The position numbers were made by a program, and so were the translations under genes. The notes under the pieces were generated by a model. It did not search any database. It saw only the letters and a list, made by a program, of their open reading frames with translations, and had not been told where the DNA came from. A DNA stretch of 23,124 bases from JASLCR01 sp964384345 (GTDB lineage: Bacteria > Patescibacteriota > Saccharimonadia > Saccharimonadales > Saccharimonadaceae): positions 1-23,124 of the forward strand of contig CAYLKD010000011.1 of NCBI GenBank assembly GCA_964384345.1, read 5' to 3'. Shown piece after piece: positions 7,014-13,779 of the stretch. Position 1 is the first letter of the stretch. Each line of letters begins with the position of its first letter.

Positions 7014-7645
7014 TTAAACTATTGGGTGACCATACTTGCCTGCTAGCGAATCAAGTTCTGGAATGCCAAACTCTTCTGCTAATCTNNNNNNNNNNTAAGG
7101 GGTGAATATCTGAGATATGAGCGGAACTTGAGAGCTATCACTTTGTCATTTCCAAATTTAGCAACCCAATTCCTGTAGCTTTCAAAGGTATTGAATTTAG
7201 GTGTCTTAGAATGAAATTTATCTGCGTACATAACAATTCGTTCTTCAATCGATTCGGCCAAGAAGTCCTCGTGCGGTAAAGCCAATTCACGCATTATTAT
7301 GTCATCCTTCGTCAATCCGACACCGGTATGGTGTGAAGCGAAACGCGCTAACTCTTCAGGTAAATTTTCGTTTTTCAAAACTTGGTACCCAATTACTCCA
7401 TGTTTTATATACTCCGTATTTTCCGGAAGACCTTGAGAAGAATACAGATCATACACGCCAATATCGTGCAGAAGGCTGCCTGCATTTACTAAACTCCTGT
7501 CTATTTTCATACTAGGATTAGAATCTATGATGTTATTTGCAATCTCGGCTACGATTTTACAATGAGTAAATATGAGATCAAAGGCGTCGGCATCAGGCGC
7601 ATATTTTTGATGTAATGTAACGATATCCTCGTAGGTAGGAATCAT
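7014..7645 (-). CDS. HD-domain metal-dependent phosphohydrolase, interrupted by an assembly gap
   Basis: A clear HD domain: FTHCKIV (His, about residue 28), LLHDIGVYDLY (HD dyad, about 59-60), KHGVIGYQVL, and ARFASHHTGVG. The frame runs into the 10-N gap after about 183 residues. Beyond the gap the minus strand reads RLAEEFGIPELDSLAGKYGHPIV and stops with TAA at 7014-7016. That is a typical C-terminal end for this family, so the gene very likely continues across the gap. Proteins of this group hydrolyse nucleotides or phosphoesters; the substrate is not evident. It starts 1 nt after the methyltransferase stop (TAG-A-ATG) with an AGGAAAG-type ribosome binding site inside that gene, so the two form an operon. 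The sequence just before the gap may be of poor quality. Confidence 0.85.
7086..7095. other. Assembly gap (10 N)
   Basis: The gap sits in the HD-domain gene, next to a short palindrome (ATATCTGAGATAT, just to its right). The true length is unknown; 10 N is probably a placeholder. Confidence 0.95.
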
Positions 7646-7646
7646 T

Positions 7647-8279
7647 CTACAGTCTCTTTCCTATGAACCTTATTAGATTATGGATATCTTTTGCGCTGTC
7701 TTTATATGTCTCCCCGTTATTGTCACTAAGAATTGTAGAAAACTTAGCAGCAAATCTATTAGCGGTCTCAGGACTAAAGTAGCGTTTAGGAACGCCTTCA
7801 ATATTAAAATAATCCTCCTCAATTTTTTCACCGGTACCATATTCCGGATCGTCAGTAGAATTTGTGAAGAATGCAACTATTCCTCCAGGCTTCAAAATAC
7901 GATATATTTCTTCAAATATAGTAATGGTAGTTTCCAGGCTGAAGTAGTGCAAAGATAGATGAGCATAGACAATATCAAATTGTTCGTCATCAAATTGTAA
8001 GGGTTCCTCTAAATCAACTTTCTCAATGTCAATTTTTGACCTTAGTGGCTTATTCGCTTTAATTGCAACCGTTAGTGATTCAATTTCTAGATCAGTGCTC
8101 GTTACATGGTACCCATGTTCTGCGAAATATAGGCCATCCTGACCAAGACCCGCACCAAGTTCCAATAGTGCACCTTCGAGCGGGAAATACTCTATTACTT
8201 GCTGTGCAAAAATTGATGGTATTTTAACCCAATCTTCTTTTTCGTAGCGCTTATGTAGTTGTTTCCAGTTGTTAGTCAT
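7647..8279 (-). CDS. Class I SAM-dependent methyltransferase
   Basis: A 210-residue Rossmann methyltransferase of the Methyltransf_11/25 type. Motif I is LLELGAGLGQDG (about 38-49), the acidic residue of motif II is in TSTDLE (about 60-65), motif IV is FDIVYAHLSLHYF, and motif VI is ILKPGGIVAFFT. A tail with RYFSPE matches relatives that act on small molecules. The acceptor is unknown. It is the first gene of a two-gene operon with the HD protein. A -10-like TATTAT lies 7 nt before the ATG and a TTGATT upstream could be a -35, so the mRNA is probably leaderless or nearly so. Confidence 0.88.
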   Translation of the reverse strand: MTNNWKQLHKRYEKEDWVKIPSIFAQQVIEYFPLEGALLELGAGLGQDGLYFAEHGYHVTSTDLEIESLTVAIKANKPLRSKIDIEKVDLEEPLQFDDEQFDIVYAHLSLHYFSLETTITIFEEIYRILKPGGIVAFFTNSTDDPEYGTGEKIEEDYFNIEGVPKRYFSPETANRFAAKFSTILSDNNGETYKDSAKDIHNLIRFIGKRL

Positions 8280-8363
8280 ATCAATAATAATAGCAAACTA
8301 ATTTGAATCAATATTATACATATGCTTCAGAAGCCCTGCTTGAAGAATTTCGAACTGCTGAAG

Positions 8364-9092
8364 TTACTTTATTGCACCACGCCAAGTTTTGAGTAGTTGA
8401 ATTATTTGATCAGATAGATGTGTAGTTTTTAAGAATTCAGAGTATTCTAGCTTTTCTACTGCATCTCTAAATGATCCTTCAGTGGATGTATCGTGTTTTT
8501 GAAGTAAACGCTCAAGTCCTGGTTCAGGATTTTCACGGCCTAATTGTTTCCCGCGCTCCTCGCCAAGTAAAACAGTTTCAAGATAATCTTTAACGATTTC
8601 TTCAGGTTCTGTTCCGACTGCAGAAAGTAAAAGAAGAGCAATTAGACCTGTTCTATCCCGTCCACTTTTACAGTGAAACAATACTCCGCCTTCGGGAGCA
8701 GTTGCTAATAATTCTAATGCCTTTGCGGCTACCTCTGGCATCTTTTTTAAATGTTCCCTGTAGTACATAGAAGTATTTTCCAAACCTTCTTTAAGGTATG
8801 GTTCCCAAAACTTCTCGTTGGCTATGTTATCCAGATCGATATGAATACTAGCAAGCCAGTCCGGTCTTGACTGTATGTCTTGTGCTCGCTCGGATTCTTG
8901 TCTTAGGTCAACGATCGTTCGAATACCACTTGATCGTAACTGTTCCCAGCCTGACGGTTTTATTAAGTCAATGTTTTCGGCTCGATAGAATACGCTGTAG
9001 GGAGTATAGTCACCGTTCGTTCGATGTAATCCCCCAAGGTCACGGGCATTTACTAATCCATCAATTTTAAGTGTGCGATCTGTTTTATTCAT
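8364..9092 (-). CDS. Tyrosine-protein-phosphatase family protein (Y_phosphatase3 type)
   Basis: A 242-residue protein. The N-terminal NARDLGGL signature (about 15-22) and the P-loop HCKSGRDRTG (140-149) give nucleophile C141 and phosphate-binding R147 in a CX5R arrangement. R62-type VDLRQESE (about 61-68) is also typical of this bacterial dual-specificity or phosphoinositide phosphatase group. It has no signal peptide, so it would act in the cytoplasm. It stands alone, with 84 nt to the methyltransferase downstream. TATTAT at 9099-9104 is exactly 6 nt before the ATG, predicting a leaderless transcript. The substrate (phosphotyrosine or phospholipid) cannot be told from the sequence. Confidence 0.9.
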   Translation of the reverse strand: MNKTDRTLKIDGLVNARDLGGLHRTNGDYTPYSVFYRAENIDLIKPSGWEQLRSSGIRTIVDLRQESERAQDIQSRPDWLASIHIDLDNIANEKFWEPYLKEGLENTSMYYREHLKKMPEVAAKALELLATAPEGGVLFHCKSGRDRTGLIALLLLSAVGTEPEEIVKDYLETVLLGEERGKQLGRENPEPGLERLLQKHDTSTEGSFRDAVEKLEYSEFLKTTHLSDQIIQLLKTWRGAIK

Positions 9093-9098
9093 CGTACT

Positions 9099-9104
9099 AT
9101 AATA
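9099..9104 (-). promoter_or_regulatory. -10 box of the phosphatase gene, leaderless arrangement
   Basis: TATTAT ends 6 nt before the ATG at 9092, placing transcription start at about the first base of the start codon. No convincing -35 is visible. Confidence 0.5.
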
Positions 9105-9176
9105 TCAAACAATATAATAATCTTTTAAATTAATAGAGCTTAAATAATAGCAGTTAAGCATTGATCAAATTTCTAA

Positions 9177-9518
9177 TTATGGTTCTACTATTTCAATGCC
9201 GAATGAATTAAACGGCTCTAGCGAAATCCGCACCCATTTACTGCAAGCCAAGCAACCAAAAGTGGCATTTGCAAAAGTCGATCTTTCACCTACTGCAGTT
9301 TGATCAACGAGCTCCAAAGCATCACCTGTACTATCACTATCCCATAAAACTCCTGGAGTTTCTTCAAGCTGTGCGTCTAATGCCTTTATGCCAGGATCAA
9401 TAGGCTCGACCGCAATAAACACACTATCATTTCGGACCAACCACCTAGCAGCGGCAATCCCACAGGTCCGCTCGTTTGGATTTATAGGACATTCTTCATG
9501 AAAGTCTGCACTCAACAT
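9177..9518 (-). CDS. Small Cys-containing protein of unknown function
   Basis: A 113-residue protein not recognised as a family. It has cysteines at about 10 and 19 (EECPINPNERTCG) and a CLAC pair near 89-92 (FGCLACSKWV). Together these could hold one metal ion. Composition is acidic, with no membrane segment. TATACT at 9525-9530 lies exactly 6 nt before the ATG, with TTGTTA 16 nt further upstream, which supports both the gene and its start. It is transcribed alone; the gene on its left (phosphatase) is 84 nt away and has its own promoter. Confidence 0.7.
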   Translation of the reverse strand: MLSADFHEECPINPNERTCGIAAARWLVRNDSVFIAVEPIDPGIKALDAQLEETPGVLWDSDSTGDALELVDQTAVGERSTFANATFGCLACSKWVRISLEPFNSFGIEIVEP

Positions 9519-9524
9519 AATATA

Positions 9525-9530
9525 AGTATA
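9525..9530 (-). promoter_or_regulatory. -10 box of the small Cys protein gene, leaderless arrangement
   Basis: TATACT, 6 nt before the start codon, with TTGTTA at a 16-nt spacing as a plausible -35. Confidence 0.55.
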
Positions 9531-9612
9531 GCGACAAATATATTTATAACAAAGTCCATTTTATTTCATAGTACTCATAAATTCTTTTAAAAAGTGTTTT
9601 CATACTATTAAT

Positions 9613-9702
9613 CTAGTACGGACTTTCAGTTGACTCAATAAAACGTACATGGTTTGCATTTTCCTCTTTGAAGGATGGAGTCACTGTCAAAACCATTTTC
9701 AT
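9613..9702 (-). CDS. Possible 29-residue peptide in an otherwise gene-poor stretch
   Basis: The stretch 9519-9750 has no convincing gene. On the minus strand a 29-codon frame (starts MKMVLTVTPSF, ends STESPY) is followed by a 19-codon frame starting MKTLFKRIYEYY. Both begin with ATG, but neither has a clear ribosome binding site. They may be chance frames or leftovers of a deleted gene. Confidence 0.15.
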   Translation of the reverse strand: MKMVLTVTPSFKEENANHVRFIESTESPY

Positions 9703-9750
9703 AGTACTGAAATAATGTATTCGTGTTTTTGCTGGTATAACTATGAGATC

Positions 9751-10665
9751 TTAGTTATCTTTGATTTTTTCGTATATTTCGAAAACACGGTACGGATAGT
9801 TGCTATCGTGGGGGTTATGTATCGCAAATACTCTCATTAAGAGGTCTTGCTTCTTCCACTCGTTTCCTGTTGAATTAATGTACGTATCGTACGCATGGCT
9901 TATGGATGCTTCAGTAATTTTGATACTATCCTTATCGTCCTTAGCTCCCTCAACCTGCATGATAAAACGAGTTTTAGAAAAAGTCATAAATTCTATTAAA
10001 CGTATTATTTTAGGGCGATTAAAGTTTTCATATATCATGATAGCCAAAAGAATTTCTGATTTTTTACTATCATAATTGTCTAAAGTAAATCTATACTTTT
10101 GACGAAAATAACGCAGTTTAGATATTAGATATTTATCTTTTCTGTTCTTAAATACTTGATGGTTTTCGGGGATGTTTCTAAAAACTCCGTATAAAAATGC
10201 TATCACGATTAGCCATAAATCCGTTCTTAAATTAGCTTCATCTGGTAAAATGAACGTCAGACCTTTTGAAATAATCGCATTGTACAAAAAGAAACTTAGA
10301 AAAATTGAGACGATGTGAAAGGTAAAAAATTTCAATTTATTTGCAAGTTTCCACCTACCAAGAACTACGATTAGTGATAATTGTAAGACAAAATAGTATG
10401 CCGCTACTAACCAAATGTCTTTCACGTATGAATCAAGTTTGAGCAGATAGAATATTATCGATATAAATATGATTGCCACTGGAGCTATGATTATCCGGTA
10501 TATCGCATTGAACCCAGAGCTATTTTCTGCTTGAAATAAGCTTGTGATTGGTTGGTAGTCTTCATAATAGCTCAACATTAGTCTGCCTAATGACATTGCC
10601 ATAAGCAGAATTATCAATGCGGACACAATGTGTGCTACGAAGATTAGTTCGGTGAAATTAATCAT
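9751..10665 (-). CDS. Membrane protein with C-terminal soluble domain, second gene of a coupled pair
   Basis: A 304-residue protein. Four to five membrane segments are evident (about 6-27, 57-75, 84-102, 113-132, 149-163), followed by a basic linker (FKNRKDKYLISKLRYFRQKYR) and a soluble domain from about 190 to 304. That domain has AIMIYENFNRP with E213, and FIMQVEG about 22 residues later. This layout is faintly like lysozyme/transglycosylase cores (a Glu followed by a G-[IL]-M-Q-[IV] segment), but the match is weak. The ATG overlaps the stop of the upstream gene by one base (TAATG), behind a GGGGG ribosome binding site, so the two are translationally coupled. The pair is strikingly A+T-rich against its neighbours, a sign of transfer. 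Function unknown; a membrane effector of a defence pair is one possibility. Confidence 0.8.
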   Translation of the reverse strand: MINFTELIFVAHIVSALIILLMAMSLGRLMLSYYEDYQPITSLFQAENSSGFNAIYRIIIAPVAIIFISIIFYLLKLDSYVKDIWLVAAYYFVLQLSLIVVLGRWKLANKLKFFTFHIVSIFLSFFLYNAIISKGLTFILPDEANLRTDLWLIVIAFLYGVFRNIPENHQVFKNRKDKYLISKLRYFRQKYRFTLDNYDSKKSEILLAIMIYENFNRPKIIRLIEFMTFSKTRFIMQVEGAKDDKDSIKITEASISHAYDTYINSTGNEWKKQDLLMRVFAIHNPHDSNYPYRVFEIYEKIKDN

Positions 10666-11438
10666 TATTCGCCCCCTTCAGATAGTTTTTGTGATAAAAC
10701 TTCATGCTTATATCTTAGCTCTTTTAATAATATAGATGGTATTAAAAAATAATACGTTTTTAGTATTTCTCGACTGAAGTTTCTTTTATTGAAATCGACT
10801 CTTTTGATAAATAGTTTCTTATGAATTGAAAAATCTTTTGATACAAATTTCTCAAATGTTGTTTGCCTAAATATTTTTTTGTAACGAAACATATTTATAT
10901 CCGTATCTTCACCCATATTAAAAGAATATGATTGTGACGATTCTCCTATGTTGAACATGACCTCCACGGTCTGAGTGAAAATAATATTTGGATATTTTGA
11001 CTTCAAGTAATTACATACAAAGTGTGAAGCATCAAGTAGACTATCCAATTTTTTTGATGCATGCGCTGGATCCCAGCTATTTATCCATCCCTCGTCGTTT
11101 GCTTTGTGAGATGTGGCAATAAACATCGATGGTCGGTTTTTCCCAGCCCAATTGAGCGCGTACCTGGAGTACTTATCACTCAATACTCTAAATACGAATA
11201 CCATCGTCTTCATTAGTGGTATTAAGTTATGTAAAGACATTAAAATTCCCCATATGCCCGCAGTAGCACCAAAACCGGGAGCAACCTTACCCTCGATGGC
11301 ATTGTATCCAAGACTTTTTAAGTATTCAGCAGCTTCATGAGTTATGTCATCGGTTACATCCCACCTAGATTTTAAAAATTCATTCCTATCAATGCCACCC
11401 CAAACAACAATTTCAAATTTTTCAGAATCGTTTAACAT
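10665..11438 (-). CDS. Soluble protein of unknown function, first gene of the coupled pair
   Basis: A 257-residue protein. A longer frame begins with TTG at 11456, but the ATG at 11438 is preferred. TATAAT lies exactly 6 nt before it and the extra codons would be read from the promoter itself. The sequence starts MLNDSEKFEIVVWGG. It has a Gly-rich segment with APGFGATAGIWGILMSL (about 53-69), then a hydrophobic helix near LIPLMKTMVFVF, then PSMFIATSHKANDEGWINSWDP. The C-terminal third is rich in Lys, Phe and Tyr. No family recognised. It is very A+T-rich and coupled to the membrane protein through TAATG. As the upstream soluble partner it could be a sensor or regulator of the membrane protein; that is inference from gene order only. 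Confidence 0.78.
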   Translation of the reverse strand: MLNDSEKFEIVVWGGIDRNEFLKSRWDVTDDITHEAAEYLKSLGYNAIEGKVAPGFGATAGIWGILMSLHNLIPLMKTMVFVFRVLSDKYSRYALNWAGKNRPSMFIATSHKANDEGWINSWDPAHASKKLDSLLDASHFVCNYLKSKYPNIIFTQTVEVMFNIGESSQSYSFNMGEDTDINMFRYKKIFRQTTFEKFVSKDFSIHKKLFIKRVDFNKRNFSREILKTYYFLIPSILLKELRYKHEVLSQKLSEGGE

Positions 11439-11444
11439 GAATGT

Positions 11445-11450
11445 ATTATA
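11445..11450 (-). promoter_or_regulatory. -10 box of the AT-rich gene pair, leaderless arrangement
   Basis: A perfect TATAAT, 6 nt before the ATG at 11438. It also shows that the longer TTG-started reading frame is unlikely. Confidence 0.6.
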
Positions 11451-11546
11451 TCCCAAAAATTACTTTTTATAATGCTTATGATTGTATGTCAAATAACTCA
11501 AATAATATAATTGATGTAGCCTTAGGTTCATCCTGAAGATTTCGAG

Positions 11547-11562
11547 CGAAAGGCAACTTTCG
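11547..11562. other. Small GNRA-type hairpin in a gap without a gene
   Basis: A 6-bp perfect stem (11547-11552 with 11557-11562) with a GCAA loop when read on the plus strand. It lies in the 184-nt stretch between the AT-rich pair and the HAD gene. A 24-codon open stretch on the plus strand (about 11527-11601, containing HPEDFERKATF) covers the same place but has no start codon and may be the tail of a lost gene. Nothing else is seen in this stretch. Confidence 0.3.
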
Positions 11563-11634
11563 TAAAATATCGAAACGCTGAAACTGGTGAGGGTCGTTAG
11601 CATCTGACTAATCAAATACCTCGGACGTATGGAG

Positions 11635-12297
11635 TTAAAGCTTGGAAATATAAGACTCTGTTATCTCATCAAATGAGCCGACCACTCCATCTGCCTCATC
11701 GAGTATTTGAGGTGATGCGTTAACGTTCCGAATAGCAACACAATAGGCGCCACTGGCCTTTGCCGACTCTACTCCCGTTCTTGCATCTTCAAATACCAGA
11801 CATTCTTCTGGCTTAATCCCTAATCTTTTAGCAGCGACGAGATATGTTTCTGGATTTGGTTTTCCGTTAACGATTTCATCGGCCGTGACGATCGCATCGA
11901 AAGTATCTTCGAGTCCAAGCTTAATAAGTATTGAATCAACAAAAGGACGATCGTGCGATGTACCAATAGCAAACATATATCCAGCCGCTTTGAATCTACG
12001 TATTGAATCAATCGCACCAGGCATTGCTTCGAGGGATGAGTCGACTTGTTTTAAGAAGCATGCGGTCTTACCTGCAAGTAACTCATCTTTAGTCACGCTA
12101 AGGTGTAACTCATTTACCATTCCTTCGGCGATTACTACAGGCTTCTTTCCAGCCATAGTGGAGATGAATTCACCAGATAGAGCATCTAGTGAGGCTCCGA
12201 CATTTTCGAGTGCTTGGCTCCATGCAGCTACATGCAATGGTTCAGTATCAATCAGAGTTCCATCGACGTCATATATAACTGCTTTTATATTTGCCAT
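11635..12297 (-). CDS. HAD-superfamily phosphatase, beta-phosphoglucomutase-like subfamily
   Basis: A 220-residue protein. Motif I is YDVDGTLID with nucleophile D10 and general acid D12. A helical cap (about 18-85) follows. Motif II is GTSHDR, the motif III lysine is in NGKPNPETY, and motif IV is VFEDARTGVESA. This is the layout of HAD subfamily IA with a C1 cap (PgmB-like mutases and sugar-phosphate phosphatases). A 23-residue N-terminal extension is possible in frame, but a TATAAT lies inside it, 10 nt before the ATG at 12297. The homologous start MANIKAVIYDVDG fits the family. The substrate, probably a small sugar or other phosphate, is not determined. It is transcribed alone. Confidence 0.9.
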   Translation of the reverse strand: MANIKAVIYDVDGTLIDTEPLHVAAWSQALENVGASLDALSGEFISTMAGKKPVVIAEGMVNELHLSVTKDELLAGKTACFLKQVDSSLEAMPGAIDSIRRFKAAGYMFAIGTSHDRPFVDSILIKLGLEDTFDAIVTADEIVNGKPNPETYLVAAKRLGIKPEECLVFEDARTGVESAKASGAYCVAIRNVNASPQILDEADGVVGSFDEITESYISKL

Positions 12298-12307
12298 ATT
12301 GATAAAT

Positions 12308-12313
12308 ATTATA
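12308..12313 (-). promoter_or_regulatory. -10 box of the HAD gene
   Basis: TATAAT, 10 nt before the ATG at 12297. Transcription would start 3-4 nt before the start codon. No strong -35. Confidence 0.5.
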
Positions 12314-12386
12314 CCTGAATCAGACACAAAAAGACGGATGAGTATTTGAAATGGCGAGACGATCAAGAGCGACAGAAACTGATGAT

Positions 12387-13451
12387 CTAGTGCTGTATCC
12401 CAAGGTTATCAGAATATAATCGCACATTCACAGTATCTGATTCCAAGACGTCAACCGGCATCCATATGTGTCTCGGTACTACACCTTTAAATAGCTCAGG
12501 TACTTTATGTGTTTGCTCGTCTTCCACTACACGCTGCTGATTGGCCTGTCGTTCACTCATAGCCTGTTCGTACTCGAGTGATCTACTCCAGCCCTGCATA
12601 CCTATGATCGCGTCAGTGTCTGGCAACAATTGCAATAAATCTTTATCTGTTGCCAGCAAAATCTTGGCCATAGGAAGATCCTTGTTAAGTAAATGGTATG
12701 GATTACTTAGCGAGATCTTAATCTCGACACGTGGTCTATCGAGAATATCGGGTGTATGTAGTAGTGGGTCAATGTCGTCACATGGAAAAGCATGAGGAAA
12801 CCAATAACGATCACCGCTACGACTGAAGCGTTCGCTGCCATAATGGTTCCACTTCTTCGCAGTTTGCTCTCGTCCCCATACGTTGAGTATGAGAGAACCG
12901 TATGGCTCGGTTCGTATTACACGCGGTGGTAGTCGAAGGATAACACGTTCACCATTATGGTATACCTCCACTCCTTCAAACAGATCGACAGGCTTCGACC
13001 GATCAATCTCTGGCAGGGTTGCTAGGTATTCTTGTTCTTGAGCCCTCAATCTTTCTGATAGAGATTGAAGATACTGACGATGGTTAGCAAGAACTCGAGC
13101 GATTCCAGCCTGGCTAAGTTGAGTGGGGAAGATATGCAGGACATCAGTAAAATGAAATTGACTCTCGCCATGATGCCAGAATAATTGACCCTCAGTAGGC
13201 TGTGATCCCCAAAGTTCATCGTCGGAGTTTAACGGCGAGCAATCAGCGTCTTTTTCCGCCTCTTCGATAGTGATCGCCGGAGAGCCAAACGTCTCATAGT
13301 AATTCTGCCTTGACTGGGATATGCGTTGAATTCGATCAGGAACGTCTACACCATCAAGCAGTGGCGGATGAATATGCATATATTCATGAGAGCTAACCAT
13401 TAAGGATAGTTCACGGTCAGGATTAGCTTCATGCAATCGGGGCATGCGCAT
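12387..13451 (-). CDS. Cytoplasmic protein of unknown function
   Basis: A 354-residue protein. No signal peptide, membrane segment or known catalytic motif was recognised. It is rich in charged residues and prolines. A helical stretch with coiled-coil character lies at about 118-150 (LANHRQYLQSLSERL and following). A beta-rich middle (VEVYHNGERVILRLPPRVI, SLILNVWGREQ) and aromatic motifs such as FHFTDVLHIFP and RYWFPHAFPCDD follow. Two ATGs 6 nt apart compete. The inner one (13445) has a GATTAT -10-like box 6 nt upstream, so the protein may be two residues shorter. It lies just downstream of rnpB on the same strand, and its promoter may overlap the end of that RNA's transcript. Confidence 0.72.
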   Translation of the reverse strand: MRMPRLHEANPDRELSLMVSSHEYMHIHPPLLDGVDVPDRIQRISQSRQNYYETFGSPAITIEEAEKDADCSPLNSDDELWGSQPTEGQLFWHHGESQFHFTDVLHIFPTQLSQAGIARVLANHRQYLQSLSERLRAQEQEYLATLPEIDRSKPVDLFEGVEVYHNGERVILRLPPRVIRTEPYGSLILNVWGREQTAKKWNHYGSERFSRSGDRYWFPHAFPCDDIDPLLHTPDILDRPRVEIKISLSNPYHLLNKDLPMAKILLATDKDLLQLLPDTDAIIGMQGWSRSLEYEQAMSERQANQQRVVEDEQTHKVPELFKGVVPRHIWMPVDVLESDTVNVRLYSDNLGIQH

Positions 13452-13523
13452 ATAATCGCATCTTTAATCAGGAAGTGCGAGCATGAGCGTAATTGTTTAA
13501 GTCAAAGGAGTAATAGGATGATA

Positions 13524-13655
13524 GAACTTTAATTAACGGATAAGCCGAGTTCTCACCGCAATCTTAACACTAAGGTAGTGTCTAATACTAACGCTCCCTG
13601 CTCGAGCGAGTTCCTCCANNNNNNNNNNTTTCAGCGGGCAAGTATTAAGAGTCTT
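13524..13655 (-). ncRNA. rnpB: RNase P RNA, broken by an assembly gap
   Basis: On the minus strand the 3' end reads GAGAACTCGGCTTATC (P4 3' strand at 13540-13549), the counterpart of the conserved AGAACCCGGCTTATC end of bacterial RNase P RNA. Before it come CTCGAGCAGGGAGCG and TTAAGATTGCGG, like the region between P15 and P18. At the other end, ACTCTTAAT (13652-13644) can pair, with one bulged C, with ATTAAAGT (13533-13526) as helix P1. The next 11 nt plus GAAA (13643-13629) look like the 5' arm and tetraloop of P3. The gap follows at once. The P4 5' strand (AAGTCCGAG expected) and the catalytic core are missing, so the gap must be far longer than 10 nt. Motif-based identification; no covariance search was possible. 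Confidence 0.68.
13619..13628. other. Assembly gap (10 N) inside rnpB
   Basis: The gap falls directly after a GAAA tetraloop that would cap an 11-bp stem, a place where assembly often fails. Judged from typical bacterial rnpB length, about 200 nt or more is missing. Confidence 0.95.
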
Positions 13656-13680
13656 ATATCAAATGTATCGACTTCAGAGT

Positions 13681-13708
13681 TTGTCAAAATTTCAAAGAAT
13701 GGTATCAT
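13681..13708 (+). promoter_or_regulatory. Promoter of the VirD4/TraD-like ATPase gene
   Basis: TTGTCA (13681-13686), a 16-nt spacer, and TATCAT (13703-13708) give a start near 13714 and a leader of about 65 nt. A GAGGTGAG sequence at about 13735-13742 is a good ribosome binding site for a 46-codon frame starting at 13749, out of frame with the ATPase and overlapping its first codons. This could be a leader peptide or chance. Confidence 0.5.
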
Positions 13709-13779
13709 TACCACAAGAAAGCCAATTGCGTACTGAGGTGAGAGTACAATGCGCAGAGTATTTCTGAAAAGAGCCCTAC

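Noticed and set aside
9564..9708. Direct repeat TTTCATAGTACT at 9564-9575 and 9697-9708
   Set aside because: Only 12 nt in an A+T-rich spacer and just two copies; there is no insertion-sequence or CRISPR context.
11885..12349. 154-codon plus-strand frame
   Set aside because: Antisense to the HAD phosphatase gene, whose motifs are complete.
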